DNA of 64,000 bases from assembly GCA_037126765.1 (NCBI GenBank), contig JBBCBC010000030.1:1226453-1290452 (forward strand), read 5' to 3'. The position numbers were made by a program, and so were the translations under genes. The notes beneath the pieces are model-generated. The model was not told the origin of the DNA and did no database searches. It saw nothing but the letters and a program-made list of their open reading frames with translations. Each line of letters starts with the position of its first letter. Positions within the stretch are counted from its first letter, which is position 1. Positions 34,936 through 45,960 of this stretch are shown one piece after another. Source of the DNA: Stenogyne calaminthoides (Eukaryota > Streptophyta > Magnoliopsida > Lamiales > Lamiaceae).

Positions 34936-35461
34936 TTATATATTTGTGATGATATATATTTCATGTTTTTGGTGTATTGGACGTATGTGTATGATGTGTA
35001 TGTTTATTTATTTGATGTTTTGGTATATATGTGGTATAAATTTTTGTTTATGGTTTTATTATAGGATTTTTGGTTTATGGTTTATGGTATTGGACGTATA
35101 TATAAGTTTTGGTTTATGGTTTTATTATAGGATTTTTAAAATATAAATTAATAATTAAAAAAAAAGATATTGGACAGCGGTTTCTATCTAACATAATAAA
35201 CGAAATTATTAAAAAAAAAATGTTTGACAGCGGTTAATAACCGCTGTCCAAGCCCCTCCTTTGCAATGCGGTTGAAAACCGCTGTCCAAGCCCAACTTTT
35301 GGACAACGGTTTTTTAATAGTTGTCCAAGCTTGGACAACTGTTACTTGGACAGCTGTTATAACCGCTCTCTAAGGGTTTTTTTAACAGTTGTCCAAGCCC
35401 AAATGTGTATTAGTGACACCTCCCAATTTTGACCAATTTAATTGCTAAAAAAGTATTTAAC

Positions 35462-35706
35462 AATTTTCCTTCTACCACCGGGCACATGCATCATCTTCTC
35501 ACTGTAAATTAGAAACGAAATCACCATAAAAGGGGGACCATCCAAAACTGCACCGCAATCAAAACCACAACCATCACAAGAGGGGGGCCACCACCCACCA
35601 CAAGGGGAACCACCACAAGAGGGAATAATTTTTTTCTCTTCGTGTTTCGAATCCAAGACCTCGAGATCTTAGGTAGTGGATCACTAACCACTTGAGCTAT
35701 CCACAC
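35462..35706 (-). mobile_element. SINE, tRNA-derived head on the minus strand
   Basis: Read on the minus strand, the start GGTGTGGATAGCTCAAGTGG contains a Pol III A box, and GGTCTTGGATTCGAAAC downstream is B-box-like, so the head is tRNA-derived. The rest runs to about 35462. Sequence on either side (AAAAAGTATTTAAC and ATATCTTTTTTTC) is almost contiguous at 16893-16930, so the block is an insertion. Flanks share only ACAAT, a weak target duplication. Confidence 0.65.
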
Positions 35707-37883
35707 CTGACAATATCTTTTTTTCTTTATGTGAAAGCAGATTTCATACAAAAATTAATTCATGTGATTATATTAAAAGTGCAACCAAGTTCTTTATTAC
35801 AATTTTTTTAAGTACCTATTATATCAAAATTTTAAATATTATATATGTCTATAAAATTAATAACAAAACTACTAATATATGAAAAAAAAAGTAAACTATA
35901 GTATATTATTATCACCATACAATAATAACAATAAATTCAGGTTTAATCCCACTATGTGAAGTTGACCATGTAGAGGTCACAAGGTCACATCTCAGCATCT
36001 TGGTCAATAAAAAAAGAGGCACACTTGCGTGAGACGGTCTCACGATGAAATGAAGTATAATTTGAATATAAACGTTTTAACACTTTAAAAGATATAATTG
36101 TTAATTTGTATTACGTCTTATATATAAAACCGTCTCATATGAGTTTTTATCATAAAAAACTGTCCTGATTTTATATTCAAGTGTAAATATGTTAATCCTA
36201 GCAGTTTTCTTCATTGTCAATTATATCTTTTAAGGTCTTTCATGTATATTAATTAGCTAGTTTTGAATAAAAGATTTCTGACTTTTTTGGTCTTTGCATA
36301 CGGTAAGATTGATTAGTCAATCATGCACGTTAATGAGGTGATGAGATTAATTTACAATATAAAAATATATTGCAACCTTTGTACAACGAAAGAATCAAAG
36401 AAGATATCTACAAATATATAAAAAATTTACTAACATTTTTTTTTGAGCGCAAATACAAACTTGAGTTAAAGAAACAAATGAATATATATTTTGTGGGGGC
36501 AAAATTTTGCATATATTAAGTGTACCATGTAACTCAAATGTAATTTTTATTAAAATTGCAAGTGAAAACACCTGCACTTTTCATGGAAAAAATTGCAATT
36601 TTTTCTTACCTCCCCACCTAGCGAATAAAACTGTATGTATACTCTTATATCTTAGGCTCTAATTTTTCTCTTACTCTCAAACTTCTGCCCAATGTAATCA
36701 TTCGTACTGTATTAGATTGAACATGTACTAAAAATGTGTGTCTCAAATTAAATTGAATATTCTTTAAAATATTAATAAAGCAATTTGTGCTAGTTGCGGT
36801 TCTGGTCTACAGCGAGACGAAACAATGGGGTTCCCCTTGTGGTGGGGTGGTGTTCCCCCTCATGTAGTGGTTGAGGTTCCGGTTGCGGTAATTGCGGTTT
36901 TGAGTTGCGATTTCGGGTGACCTCCCTCTCTTATGGTAATTGTGGTTTTGGTCTACAACGAGATGAAACAATGTTGCCACATGACCGGTGGTAGAAGGAA
37001 TTATTGTAATTGATTACATTTAAAAAAAAAAAAAAACATAACACTTATCAATTGATACCATTACACTTATAAACTGATATCATAATATTAATTGCTATGA
37101 GTATTAATTTATAATAATAATGATATCAGTTTATAAGTATAATGTTATCAATTTTATAGTACAAACAAATTTCATAAAAGAATTTATGTATATAAATAAT
37201 ATTGATATAATATGAAAAACTGAGATTTAATTGTTAAATTTTGAAGAGGCGACATGGACCATGAGTGGTCAGATTCGCATGTGGCCATCAACGGACGTAA
37301 TGACTTCTCCCCTCAAAATTTTCTATGGGTCTAAGCTTATCCACGTGTAGATGCGTTTTTTCGCATATTTTGGGCTTTAGAATTTTCCTCCAAACATTGT
37401 GTTCTGTTTTGATTTTTCCTCATATGTCTTAATGGCCTTTGGAAACACCCTTCACAGTGTTTCTTACCATAGTCAGACCTACTACCTATGGTATTTATTT
37501 AATATTTTTAAATTATATTTTTTTATTTTACTATCATACCCCTTCTAAAATAATTAGAATACTTAATATATCCAATCAAACAAATAAAATTAATCTTTCC
37601 TTTCTTCCCCACAAAAAATTGTCGAACTCTCCCGTCAAAAGAAAGAAAAAACGAAATTCTTAAACCTGTCCATTGATTTTGCCTCCTCCACCATGGCACT
37701 TAGCCGCTGCCGCGCTACCATCACTTCAACGGTGGAAATATGATTGTTGACCGCAGGATTTACACAAAGCCATCATTTTTCACTGTGTTTCATCTACCGA
37801 AAGCAGAAATTGACAATTATTTTCCAATGTAATATCATTAAAATGATGTGGAATAAATTTTTGTCACCATGCAAAGCAAAGTT
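35707..37883. other. intergenic, no gene; repeats only
   Basis: It contains a third MITE-like copy at 36024-36148. At 36795-37036 a G-rich stretch ending in a 15-A run may be related to the SINE tail at 35462-35610: both include the complement pair GGTGGTAGAAGGAA / TTCCTTCTACCACC. At 37040-37440 a segment is duplicated at 61120-61580. No convincing coding frame was found. Confidence 0.5.
36024..36148. repeat. MITE-like repeat with GAGACGGTCTCA ends, copy 3
   Basis: It begins CTTGCGTGAGACGGTCTCAC and ends AAACCGTCTCATATGAGTTT, as in the copies at 10516 and 11160. Confidence 0.55.
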
Positions 37884-37904
37884 CACTATGCCAAAAACTT
37901 GATA

Positions 37905-38070
37905 CAACAACGGGGAAACGACAATGGGTATTAATCCTACCCGTTGTCATAAGTGGAAAACCCGTTGTCGTAGATAAAACCGTTGTAAAAAGTCCAAAGA
38001 ATGCGGGATAACGCGCTGAAAGACAACGGGTTTTATCCACCGTTGTCTTTCCTTGTTATATATTTTTTTA
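37905..38070. repeat. left subterminal ACAACGGG repeats of the CACTA element
   Basis: Motifs such as ACAACGGGGAAACGACAA, ACCCGTTGTC and AAACCGTTGT occur at least seven times in both orientations. The set on the other side lies at 51600-51955. Confidence 0.85.
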
Positions 38071-38119
38071 AATTAATTATTGGGGTATAAAATGGACCCT
38101 TAAAAATTTTCACACACTT

Positions 38120-38430
38120 TTCCTGTTTCCAAAAACGCATACGCCGCTAGGGCACTCAATCTCTCTTCTCCTCTACCCAATTCGCCGTCCGCCATTCGCC
38201 GCTCATCACCGCCGTTCGTCGCTCACCACCGCCGTTCACCGCTAACCATCGTCGCTCGTTGCTTCATCGCGCGTCACTGTCGTTTGCCTTCTCCATCCCA
38301 CTCGCTCTGTTTGCCTTCTCCATTCCACTCACTACCGTCTACACAGAGGAATTTCAGGCGCCGTTTCGCTCGCTACTCACTACCGCTGTTGCAGCCTTCG
38401 TCTTTCTCCTCCCGCTGCATCATCAGGTAA
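38120..38430 (+). other. GC-rich leader-like segment, possibly a captured 5' exon
   Basis: It has repeated CGCCGTTCGCCGCTCACCACC-like triplets and CTCTCTTCTCCTCT, like a plant 5' untranslated exon. It ends at CATCAG|GTAAGAGC, a good donor at 38428/38429. A TATA-like string (TATAAAATGG) lies about 40 bases upstream, near 38086. An open frame from 38259 has no recognisable similarity. It could be the promoter and first exon of a gene carried by the CACTA element; this is inference. Confidence 0.4.
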
Positions 38431-38808
38431 GAGCCCTAATTTCTAACCTAATTTGTCTAAAGCCCTACCCATATTACGGTTATCACTTTTATAAAATTAA
38501 TTTCGTCCTATTTTAATTGTACTGATTTGGTGAGTTAATTAATTGTGAGGGGTTATTGTTGTTCGAATTGAATTATTGGATTTTTTTTAATGTTGTGCTT
38601 CTTGTTCAGCAAGTTTGTCGCACAGGCGGATTATTCACTATTTTTGGTCTGATTACTTATAGTAATATAGTTCCTTTTCCTTTAAATGACCTTGTTTATC
38701 TATTAAATCTGGCACACCATGAGTGAGCACAAATGTGGTGTAACCATATTTGCTTGCTGCCTGTGTCACACTTTCATTGCTGTTTTCTGGCAAGATCCTG
38801 CATAAATA

Positions 38809-40629
38809 TGTTGGGATAACATATGCCAGGATCTATCGGGATGACCTCATAAACACAAATTTAAATTAACAATTATTACTAGCATGAATTTACATAAGTG
38901 AATTCAAATAATAATCAATCCAACAACAATATGCAAATAATATTTCACGTAAAAGATCCTAGCATGCGGAGTTTCTAGGAGTTTACGTAAACGTACCCGT
39001 TGGTGAGACGATCTGAGACAGACAGGATCAAGTATCTGGATACCCACCAAAAGTCCTTCTCAAGTATTCCCAAGTCCTCGTCCAATAACCCCGGTGGAAG
39101 GTTCTCCGATGAACGATGTATAAAACAAAGGAAAAAATAAAAATATTGTTGCACCACCTTTGTGGATTTCTAATATTTCCAACGCATGGAACAAATAGTT
39201 GGAGATGAAAAATTCATCCCCTATTTATAAGAGAGGGGTTTCAAATTTTGGAGCACAATTGGGGCTAGAAAAGATCTTTTCTTGATCTCCAAGAAATCTT
39301 GAATATATCCAATATATTCTTCTTTCCATGTGTATTTTTCCACAAAAATCTCACACCCTTATTCATCCTTTTTTTTCTAAAATTTTCAAGAAGATTTGCA
39401 AGATTGGATCCTTCTTGAATTTATTAGATATTCTTGTATTCCAAGAATACAAATCTTTCTCCATAAAATCTTTCCAAGAAAATCTTTCATCCCTTTTCTT
39501 ATACATATATAATTTTCGAAAAAATTCAACTAAAGAAGCCAAGTGGGAGTTTTCTTGAATTTATGGGATAATCTTGTATTCCAAGAATACATTATCTCAT
39601 TTCCATAAAATCTTTTCAAGAAAATTTTTCTCCCTCTTTTCTTTAATATTTTCGAAAATTTCAAGGAAATATAAGCAACAATAATTTATTTTATTTTAAG
39701 CACCTTTTATTTATTGGACTATAATTGGGCTACTTGAGGGGCCTTTAGGAGAATTAAGATGAACCTTCCAATGGACTTCTGAATTCCAATATTGAGCCAC
39801 AATATAATTCAACCCATTAATATTAATTAATACCACTATATAATTAATATTGCACTATCCAATCTTAACCCATATCACGGTAATATGGCTCCCAATTATT
39901 ATTTCTCGTGTTTAAGATTATTTAGTCCATTAATTAATTAAGCCACTGAAAAGCTTTATATTAATTAATATTTTTATCCTTGGAGTAAGGACAGCCCAGC
40001 TTTATTATCCATACCGGAAAATTAATTCCACTTTCAAGATTTGGTATGACAAAGTTCAGGGCCCACCAAGGGGACCAATCAAGCAAGACATAGCAAGCAC
40101 ACGATTCTCTGTATTAATTTAGCAACTGTCGTACAATTAATATTATTGCCCAATTTATAGGGTATCGAAGTCGCAATGATTCTCTTCCCATTTGTAAGTC
40201 AAAGCAATAACTACTAATCACACACAGTCCTTATTAAGTGACAGAGATTAAGAAATCAACAACCACTGAGGTCTAACTCTTCATCCCTTAAGTCAGTGCG
40301 AATGAGTTTATCCTCTCTGTAGGTCCGCTTCAGCACATCGAAGGCACTAATGTAATCTCTTGGTCAAGACAAGCCAACCTGAGCCTTACACATCAACTTC
40401 TACCAATAGATTGTTCGGATCTATCTAAGTTGTGAAACACACACTCGTTTACAAGGAACTGTTAACTTGATCTTCTGTGATTTGGTATCACTATGAACGG
40501 TTTGCAATAAATATATATAACATTTAATCATATTTAAAGCAACAGTGATAAACAATTTATTTTAGTAAATAAGTGTTTAATACATAGGTTATACAAAGTA
40601 AAAGCATACTGTCACGTATAACCCCAACA
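38809..40629 (-). repeat. left LTR (3' LTR) of the 9-kb copia element
   Basis: 1821 bp, TG...CA ends. Related partial LTRs lie at 17690-19150. Confidence 0.92.
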
Positions 40630-40869
40630 ATATCCCACTTATACTCAAAGTCAGCTTTTAAGTATACCACAACATGTCTGATGTATTATCTGGTGACATC
40701 TAATGTCACCTACATCAACCTAATAACATTTCTCTCACTTATACTCAAAGCAGATTGGCAACGCTCTTGACACCCATTCCTTCCACATGTCTCTCGAATG
40801 TTAACTGAGGCAGGCCCTTTGTGAATAGATAAGCTAGGTTGTCTTCCGACGCGATCTTTGCCACCTCTA

Positions 40870-42280
40870 TATCTCATCTCTTAACGATTTCTCGTATAAG
40901 ATGATATTTCCTTTCAATGTGTTTGTTGGCCTTGTGGGCTCTCGGTTCCCTCGAATTTTCAACTGCTCCGGCATTATCACAAAAGATCGTGATGGTGCTG
41001 GGCAAATTCGGGACAACGTCCAAGTCTACTAGGATGTTCTTGAGCCACACCGCTTCTTTCGCTGCTTCACAAGCAGCTACATATTCGGCTTCCATGGTAG
41101 AATCGGCGGTGCATTTCTGCTTAACGCTTCTCCATGTTACAACTCCTCCCCTCAGACATAACACACTACCCGAGGTAGATTTTCTGGAATCTAGGTTTGA
41201 TTGGAAATCTGAGTTCGTGTATCCCACTGGAAATAAACCGTCTGACTGATAAACCAACATTCTATCTCGAAGTTCTTTTTCGGATACTTGTAATGTTCTT
41301 AACAAAGAGTCCAATGTTGGTTTCGATTATTTTGATATCCGCTACCATGCCTATACGGGCAGAAAGCAGATATCCATCTTCAGACACAACATTGCATACA
41401 TGAGACTTCCACGCCGACGATAAGGAATGCCTCTCATGTCATCTATCTCCCTTTGTGTCTTAGGGCACATGTCTTTTTGATAGATGGATTCCATGCCCCG
41501 AAAGGTACAAAACCCTTTCGAATCTTGAATGTTGAAACGCTTCAAAATCCGGTATCTATGTATGAAGTTTGCGATAAGTTCGATCATTCTTTTCTTTCGA
41601 TCTCGAGTGATCTTGATCCTAGAAATATGACCGGCTTCCCCTAAGTCCTTCATATCAAACTGTTTTGACAACCATATCCTTACGCCCGACAAAACCTTTA
41701 CATCGTTTCCGGCGAGCGTAATATCGCCTCACGATAGTACTAGGAATACCAAGGCGTTCCGTCACACTTTCTATAAACACAACTCTCAAAATCGGGTTTG
41801 AACAAACCCATAAGATTTTATTACATAATCAAAACATTGGTTCCAAGCCCGAGATGCTTGCTTAAGTCCATAAATGGATTTTATAAAGCCTTTTGCACAC
41901 AAGGTGTTCTTGCCCTTTTTCGATGAAACCTTCGGGTTGTTGCATATAGATTTCCTCGTCAAGACTCCCATTAAGAAAAAACTGCCTTGACATCCATTTG
42001 CCGATCTCAAAATCTAGATCAGCAATTTATTGCCAAGAGAATACAGATGGACTTAAGCATGGCTACAAAGTAAAATGTTTCTTCATAATCGATACCCTCT
42101 TTTTCGAAGTGTATCCCTTTGCCACAAGCCTTGCTTTTAAAGGTTTCCACCTTCCCGTCCGGCCCCTCTTTTTTCCTCTTGTAGACCCACTTGCATCCAA
42201 TGGGTTTTACCCCACTGGGTGGTTCAACTAGCTCCCACACCTGATTATGATCCATTGAGCCCATCTCGGCTACCATCACG
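40870..42280 (-). pseudogene. copia reverse transcriptase and RNase H, broken
   Basis: Going down the minus strand: NQVWELVEPPSGVKPIGCKW and VYKRKKEGPDGKVETFKSKA at the start of the reverse transcriptase (42019-42279), KGFIKSIYGLKQASRAWNQ (41786-42010), SKQFDMKDLGEAGHI (41351-41692), then RNase H with KSTSGSVLCLRGGVVTWRS, TMEAEYVAACEAAKEAVW and IFCDNAGAVENSREP (40874-41314). The frame changes at several points, and the region expected to hold the YVDD active site (about 41700-41740) is scrambled by substitutions. It would not be active. Confidence 0.88.
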
Positions 42281-43700
42281 GTTTGCCAGGATTCTGAATC
42301 CTTATCTTGGATCGCCTCCTTGTAGGACGGAGGTTTGATTCACTATTCAGGGGACCATCCCAAGATTCTCCTATCCCCATGAATCTCTCAGGTTGTCGAA
42401 CAACCCTCCCACTACGACGAGGTTCCGATTGTGTTGGTGTGACGCTTGGTATATGAACCTGTACAGTTGGTATAGGAGTTTGTCCTCTTATTTCATCTAA
42501 GGTAATCTCACTTTTGAGCTTTCGATTGTTAATAAAGTCTTCTTCCAAAAATCTAAAGTGCGTACTTATTACCACCTTTTGATCTTCAAGACCATAGAAC
42601 ATGCACCCTTTCGTTCCCATGTGATATCCTATAAACAACCTTAGTTCCGAACGTGCATCCAACTTACCAACTTCCTTGTCTAGCACATATGCCGGACACC
42701 CCCAAATCCTGAGGTGTCTCAGACTGGGCTTGCGCTCGGTCCACAACTCTTTAGGGTTTTTGGAAATCGATTTGGATGGCACCAAATTCAGAACGTAAAC
42801 CGTTGTTTCCAAGGCATGACTCCAAAATGACTTGGGTAGATCTGAATAACTCATCATGGATTTGACCATTTCTAAGAGTGTTTTGTTTCTTCATTCTGCT
42901 ACCCCGTTTTGTTGAGGGGTTAAAAAGCAAATCAATCGGGAAACAATGCTCGCGTCGACAGTAGTTCAAAAACTCATCGCTGAGGTATTCGCCTCCACGA
43001 TCAGATCGTAGAAACTTGATACTCTTTTCCTGATGATTCTCCACTTTGGCTTTGAACTCCTTGAATTTATCAAAGGTTTCCGACTTGTGTTTCATGAGGA
43101 AAATGTACCCGAACCTTAAGTGATTTCATCCGTGAAAGTCACAAAATACTCATAGCCACTTCTAGCTTTGGTTGACATTGGACCACACACGTCAGTGTGA
43201 ATGATTTGCAACACTTCTGTGACTCTATTCCCCTTGGCTCCATATGCCCTCTTGGTCATCTTACCCTCCAAACATGATTCGCAGGTTGGAAGTGGTTCTA
43301 GCGCGAACCATCTTTCACCAACCTTTGGATCCTATTTAGATTAATATGACCCAGTCTTAGATGCTATAGAAGTGTCTCGTTCACGTTTTCTGAACGTTTT
43401 CTCTTATATCATGAAACAGTCGATGTGTTATAAGATGCATTTTGTGAGTGGTGTGCACAGTTAATAGTATAGAGATTGTTCCGTAAAGTTCCATGATAGA
43501 TAAACACATCGTTATGGTAAACAGTAACTTGCTTAGAAAAATGAAGAGAATATCCATCGTTAGTTTAGAAACTGAAACAAGATATTTACGAAAAACTGGA
43601 ACGTAAAGAACATCTCTCAAAACTAAAATCTTATCTTCAAAAAAAAGACAGATGACGCCTCCCATCGCTTCAATTTACTACTCGTAGAAGACGCATCGCC
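42276..43700 (-). pseudogene. copia integrase, broken
   Basis: The minus strand reads a GAG-pre-integrase-like stretch (43381-43665, LVLRDVLYVPVFRKYLVSVS), part of the catalytic core with SIKFLRSDRGGEYLSDEF (second Asp) at 42751-43095, and the end of the core and C-terminal part at 42276-42869 (YVLNLVPSKSISKNPKELW, LRIWGCPAYV, LFIGYHMGTKGCMFY). Frames change between these blocks and the glutamate region around QQNG is frameshifted near 42900. Confidence 0.87.
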
Positions 43701-43738
43701 CAGTGTGATGAGGATCTCACTTCCACTAAGTTGTCGGG

Positions 43739-44470
43739 TTAGTTTGAACCCGTGAAGCAAACATGATTAGAGGATCCCGTATCAACTACCCATGAATGAG
43801 AAGAATACGCCGCTAAACAAGCTTCAACAATTAGTGCGTGAGAATTACCTTTCTTTCCGGCCCTTTTGGGGTTGTGACAGGCAAACCTCCATTGTCCTCT
43901 TTCACCGCAATTGAAACACTTCCCCTTTCGATTTTTCTTGACCACCACCAGCATTCCTCATCTTACCATTGCCGTCGGCAACAATTGAGTTTTATTGCTT
44001 ATGGTTTTTGGTCCTCTTCTTCTTCTTGCCTTCCTTGGCCTAGAAGATGAAGACAGACCGCTTTCCATCAAAGCTTGAGTTTGGTGCCCCATCAACGTCT
44101 CTGCCGTGACCAAAGCTTGCAACAAATCAGCTAGCGAGGCCAAAGTGATCAAAACTTTTGGGCAGAGAGTGGAGTACCAAATTGATCTGGGTCTCCAGAT
44201 CATAATCTGCACCCAAACTCTCAAGTTTGTTCAGATGGGCCATCTATTTTGAGGATGTAATCCCTTACGGAGTTGCCCTCCACCATTTTCAGCGACAATA
44301 TCTCTCGCAAGGTGATCTGACGAGTCCCGCATTTTTTACTCGTCAGTTGGCTCATCTGGTTTTGGTGTGTCAAGAATCCACTTGTGTTTTTGTGCAGTTA
44401 GGACAATTATAACTTTTTGTTTCCAATCAACATAGTTTCCTATACAATTCTATTCACTTTAAGTATATTA
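43739..44470 (-). pseudogene. copia gag and protease, broken
   Basis: From the right: a Gag (UBN2-type) signature NYVDWKQKVIIVLTAQKHKW near 44430, then further Gag sequence with frame breaks, a zinc-knuckle relic CFNCGERGQWRFAC (43880-43925; the expected His is Gln) and the protease motif SWVVDTGSSNHVC (about 43760-43800). Confidence 0.82.
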
Positions 44471-45319
44471 ACAGTGGATTAAAAGGTTGCGACATGCTGA
44501 ACTGAAATAAATAACAATTTGTGTAAGCACAAAATTATCACTCAATTCGATCACATTGTTCATATCAAAATCTCAAAACAATATGAACATGCATCAGTCG
44601 ACATCTCAAAACAGTTTAAATAGGTCACGTTGGGTGAACTGTCTATTTAAACATATTCAAGCAGGTTACAAACAAGAACAATTACAAACCTTTAATTCAA
44701 AATTAATAGACGGCTCCCACTTGACCAATATAAAATTGACAGGGACTTCGGGGAAGTATATGCATATCAATTTTATACCTAAGTAATAACCATAATTAAA
44801 TACATAATTATTACTTCGCTTTGTACGAGCCTCGTTGGGAGGGTCATCGTCGCCACTAATAATAATTCACAATCATCCTTTTGGGAATTTATTAATGTGT
44901 AATCCATCTTTTGGCCATTCCGTTGGGGAAATTTCTCCAAAAGAATTCACAAATAAATAAATTATGGAGGTCAATTTGACGTAATTTTATTATCCGGAAT
45001 AAAATTTGTCAATAAAACATACTTAGTAATTTTCGAAAGTGAGATTTTCTTTTAGACAATTCTATACCATGCAAACACATTTAACAAATAAAATTGCATG
45101 AATTTAAAACAAGCATCAAGACTAAATAAATCATGTTGGGCACATATATCCAACTGTCATGGTTTAAATTCCAAATCTTGATCTTGAGAAATCGTCTTTT
45201 CTTTTGCCTTCATCGTTCGTCTCGACAAGCTCCCACTGAATCCTCAATAATTCTTTAAAATGTCCTCCGTTTTGGGTTAGAACGAAGTCCGAAAAACGAG
45301 TAGCTCACGACCCAGAACC

Positions 45320-45640
45320 GAGGAGCATGCATGACCAGGCGCGACGCCAAGGATCCGGATCGGCCATCCCGCCCATCGCCTATCGACCTTTACGCGGCAT
45401 CGCCGACGGGCGCGCCAAGACGGATCCCGCGTTCTCGCCGCCCGCATACAAGACGCTTTGGTCGGTCTGGTTATGCACGCGTAGATCAAATATCCGCTAC
45501 CAGCGGCCGACGCCCATCGCCCCGTCGCGCCTACTTTGGCGATGCATGCGGTTCTAGGCCTTCTCGGCCAGCCCACTTTCGCTTTTGGCTCGCGGCTCGC
45601 AGACGTCCGGGCACTTGGACGTCCGTCTGTAATTCTTCGT
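45320..45640 (-). other. GC-rich leader of the copia element
   Basis: About 300 bp with many CG dinucleotides (for example GGCGCGACGCCAAGGATCCG) in otherwise AT-rich surroundings, lying between the primer-binding site and gag. Open frames occur on both strands here but no similarity is recognised. It is either a structured untranslated leader or a captured segment. Confidence 0.55.
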
Positions 45641-45946
45641 CTCTGTCTTCGTTCACGATTCGGTTACAATTTATTTACGAAAAATAAATAAACCTAGATC
45701 TAGACTAGTCTATTACATTGAACAAATCAAACAAATTCTAATCTACTCGTGAATTTTCTCACGAGGCAAAACAAATTCGAACGAATCGAATTAAAAACCA
45801 ACAATTTATTTACATGTAAATAAGCAAATTAAAATACCATGACAATTGGATACCTGCAAAACAGATCTAACAGTTCTACTATCCAATTTCAATTTTAATG
45901 AACAACAATCTAAATTACAGTTTAAAAGATCAGAGCCCCAACCAGG

Positions 45947-45958
45947 GCTTTGATACCA
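45947..45958 (-). other. primer-binding site for initiator tRNA-Met (copia)
   Basis: TGGTATCAAAGC on the minus strand, two bases from the 5' LTR end. Confidence 0.85.
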
Positions 45959-45960
45959 GT

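Larger units (their letters stand above)
32495..35415 (+). mobile_element. CACTA (En/Spm) element with transposase and Ulp1 relics
   Basis: The ends are CACTACTACACATTTAAG and, inverted, CACTAATACACATTTGGG, flanked by the 3-bp duplication ACA (32492-32494 and 35416-35418), as expected for CACTA elements. Subterminal regions repeat AACCGC / GCGGTT and TTGGACA / TGTCCAA motifs in both orientations. A related stretch at 16852-16900 shows the sequence without the insertion (TGTATACGCGCGCACAGCTCCCAATTT), which supports the boundaries. Inside, on +, are a TNP2-type transposase N-terminal relic and a C48 (Ulp1) protease relic. It is too damaged to be autonomous. Confidence 0.88.

Noticed and set aside
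35640..35706. tRNA gene on the minus strand
   Set aside because: The A and B boxes belong to a SINE head; the arms do not pair as a tRNA and the region extends into a SINE body.
37439..37663. 74-codon frame on +
   Set aside because: AT-rich, low complexity, no similarity, inside a duplicated non-coding block.
45331..45687. 118-codon GC-rich frame on +
   Set aside because: It overlaps frames on the other strand, sits in the copia leader and has no recognisable motif.
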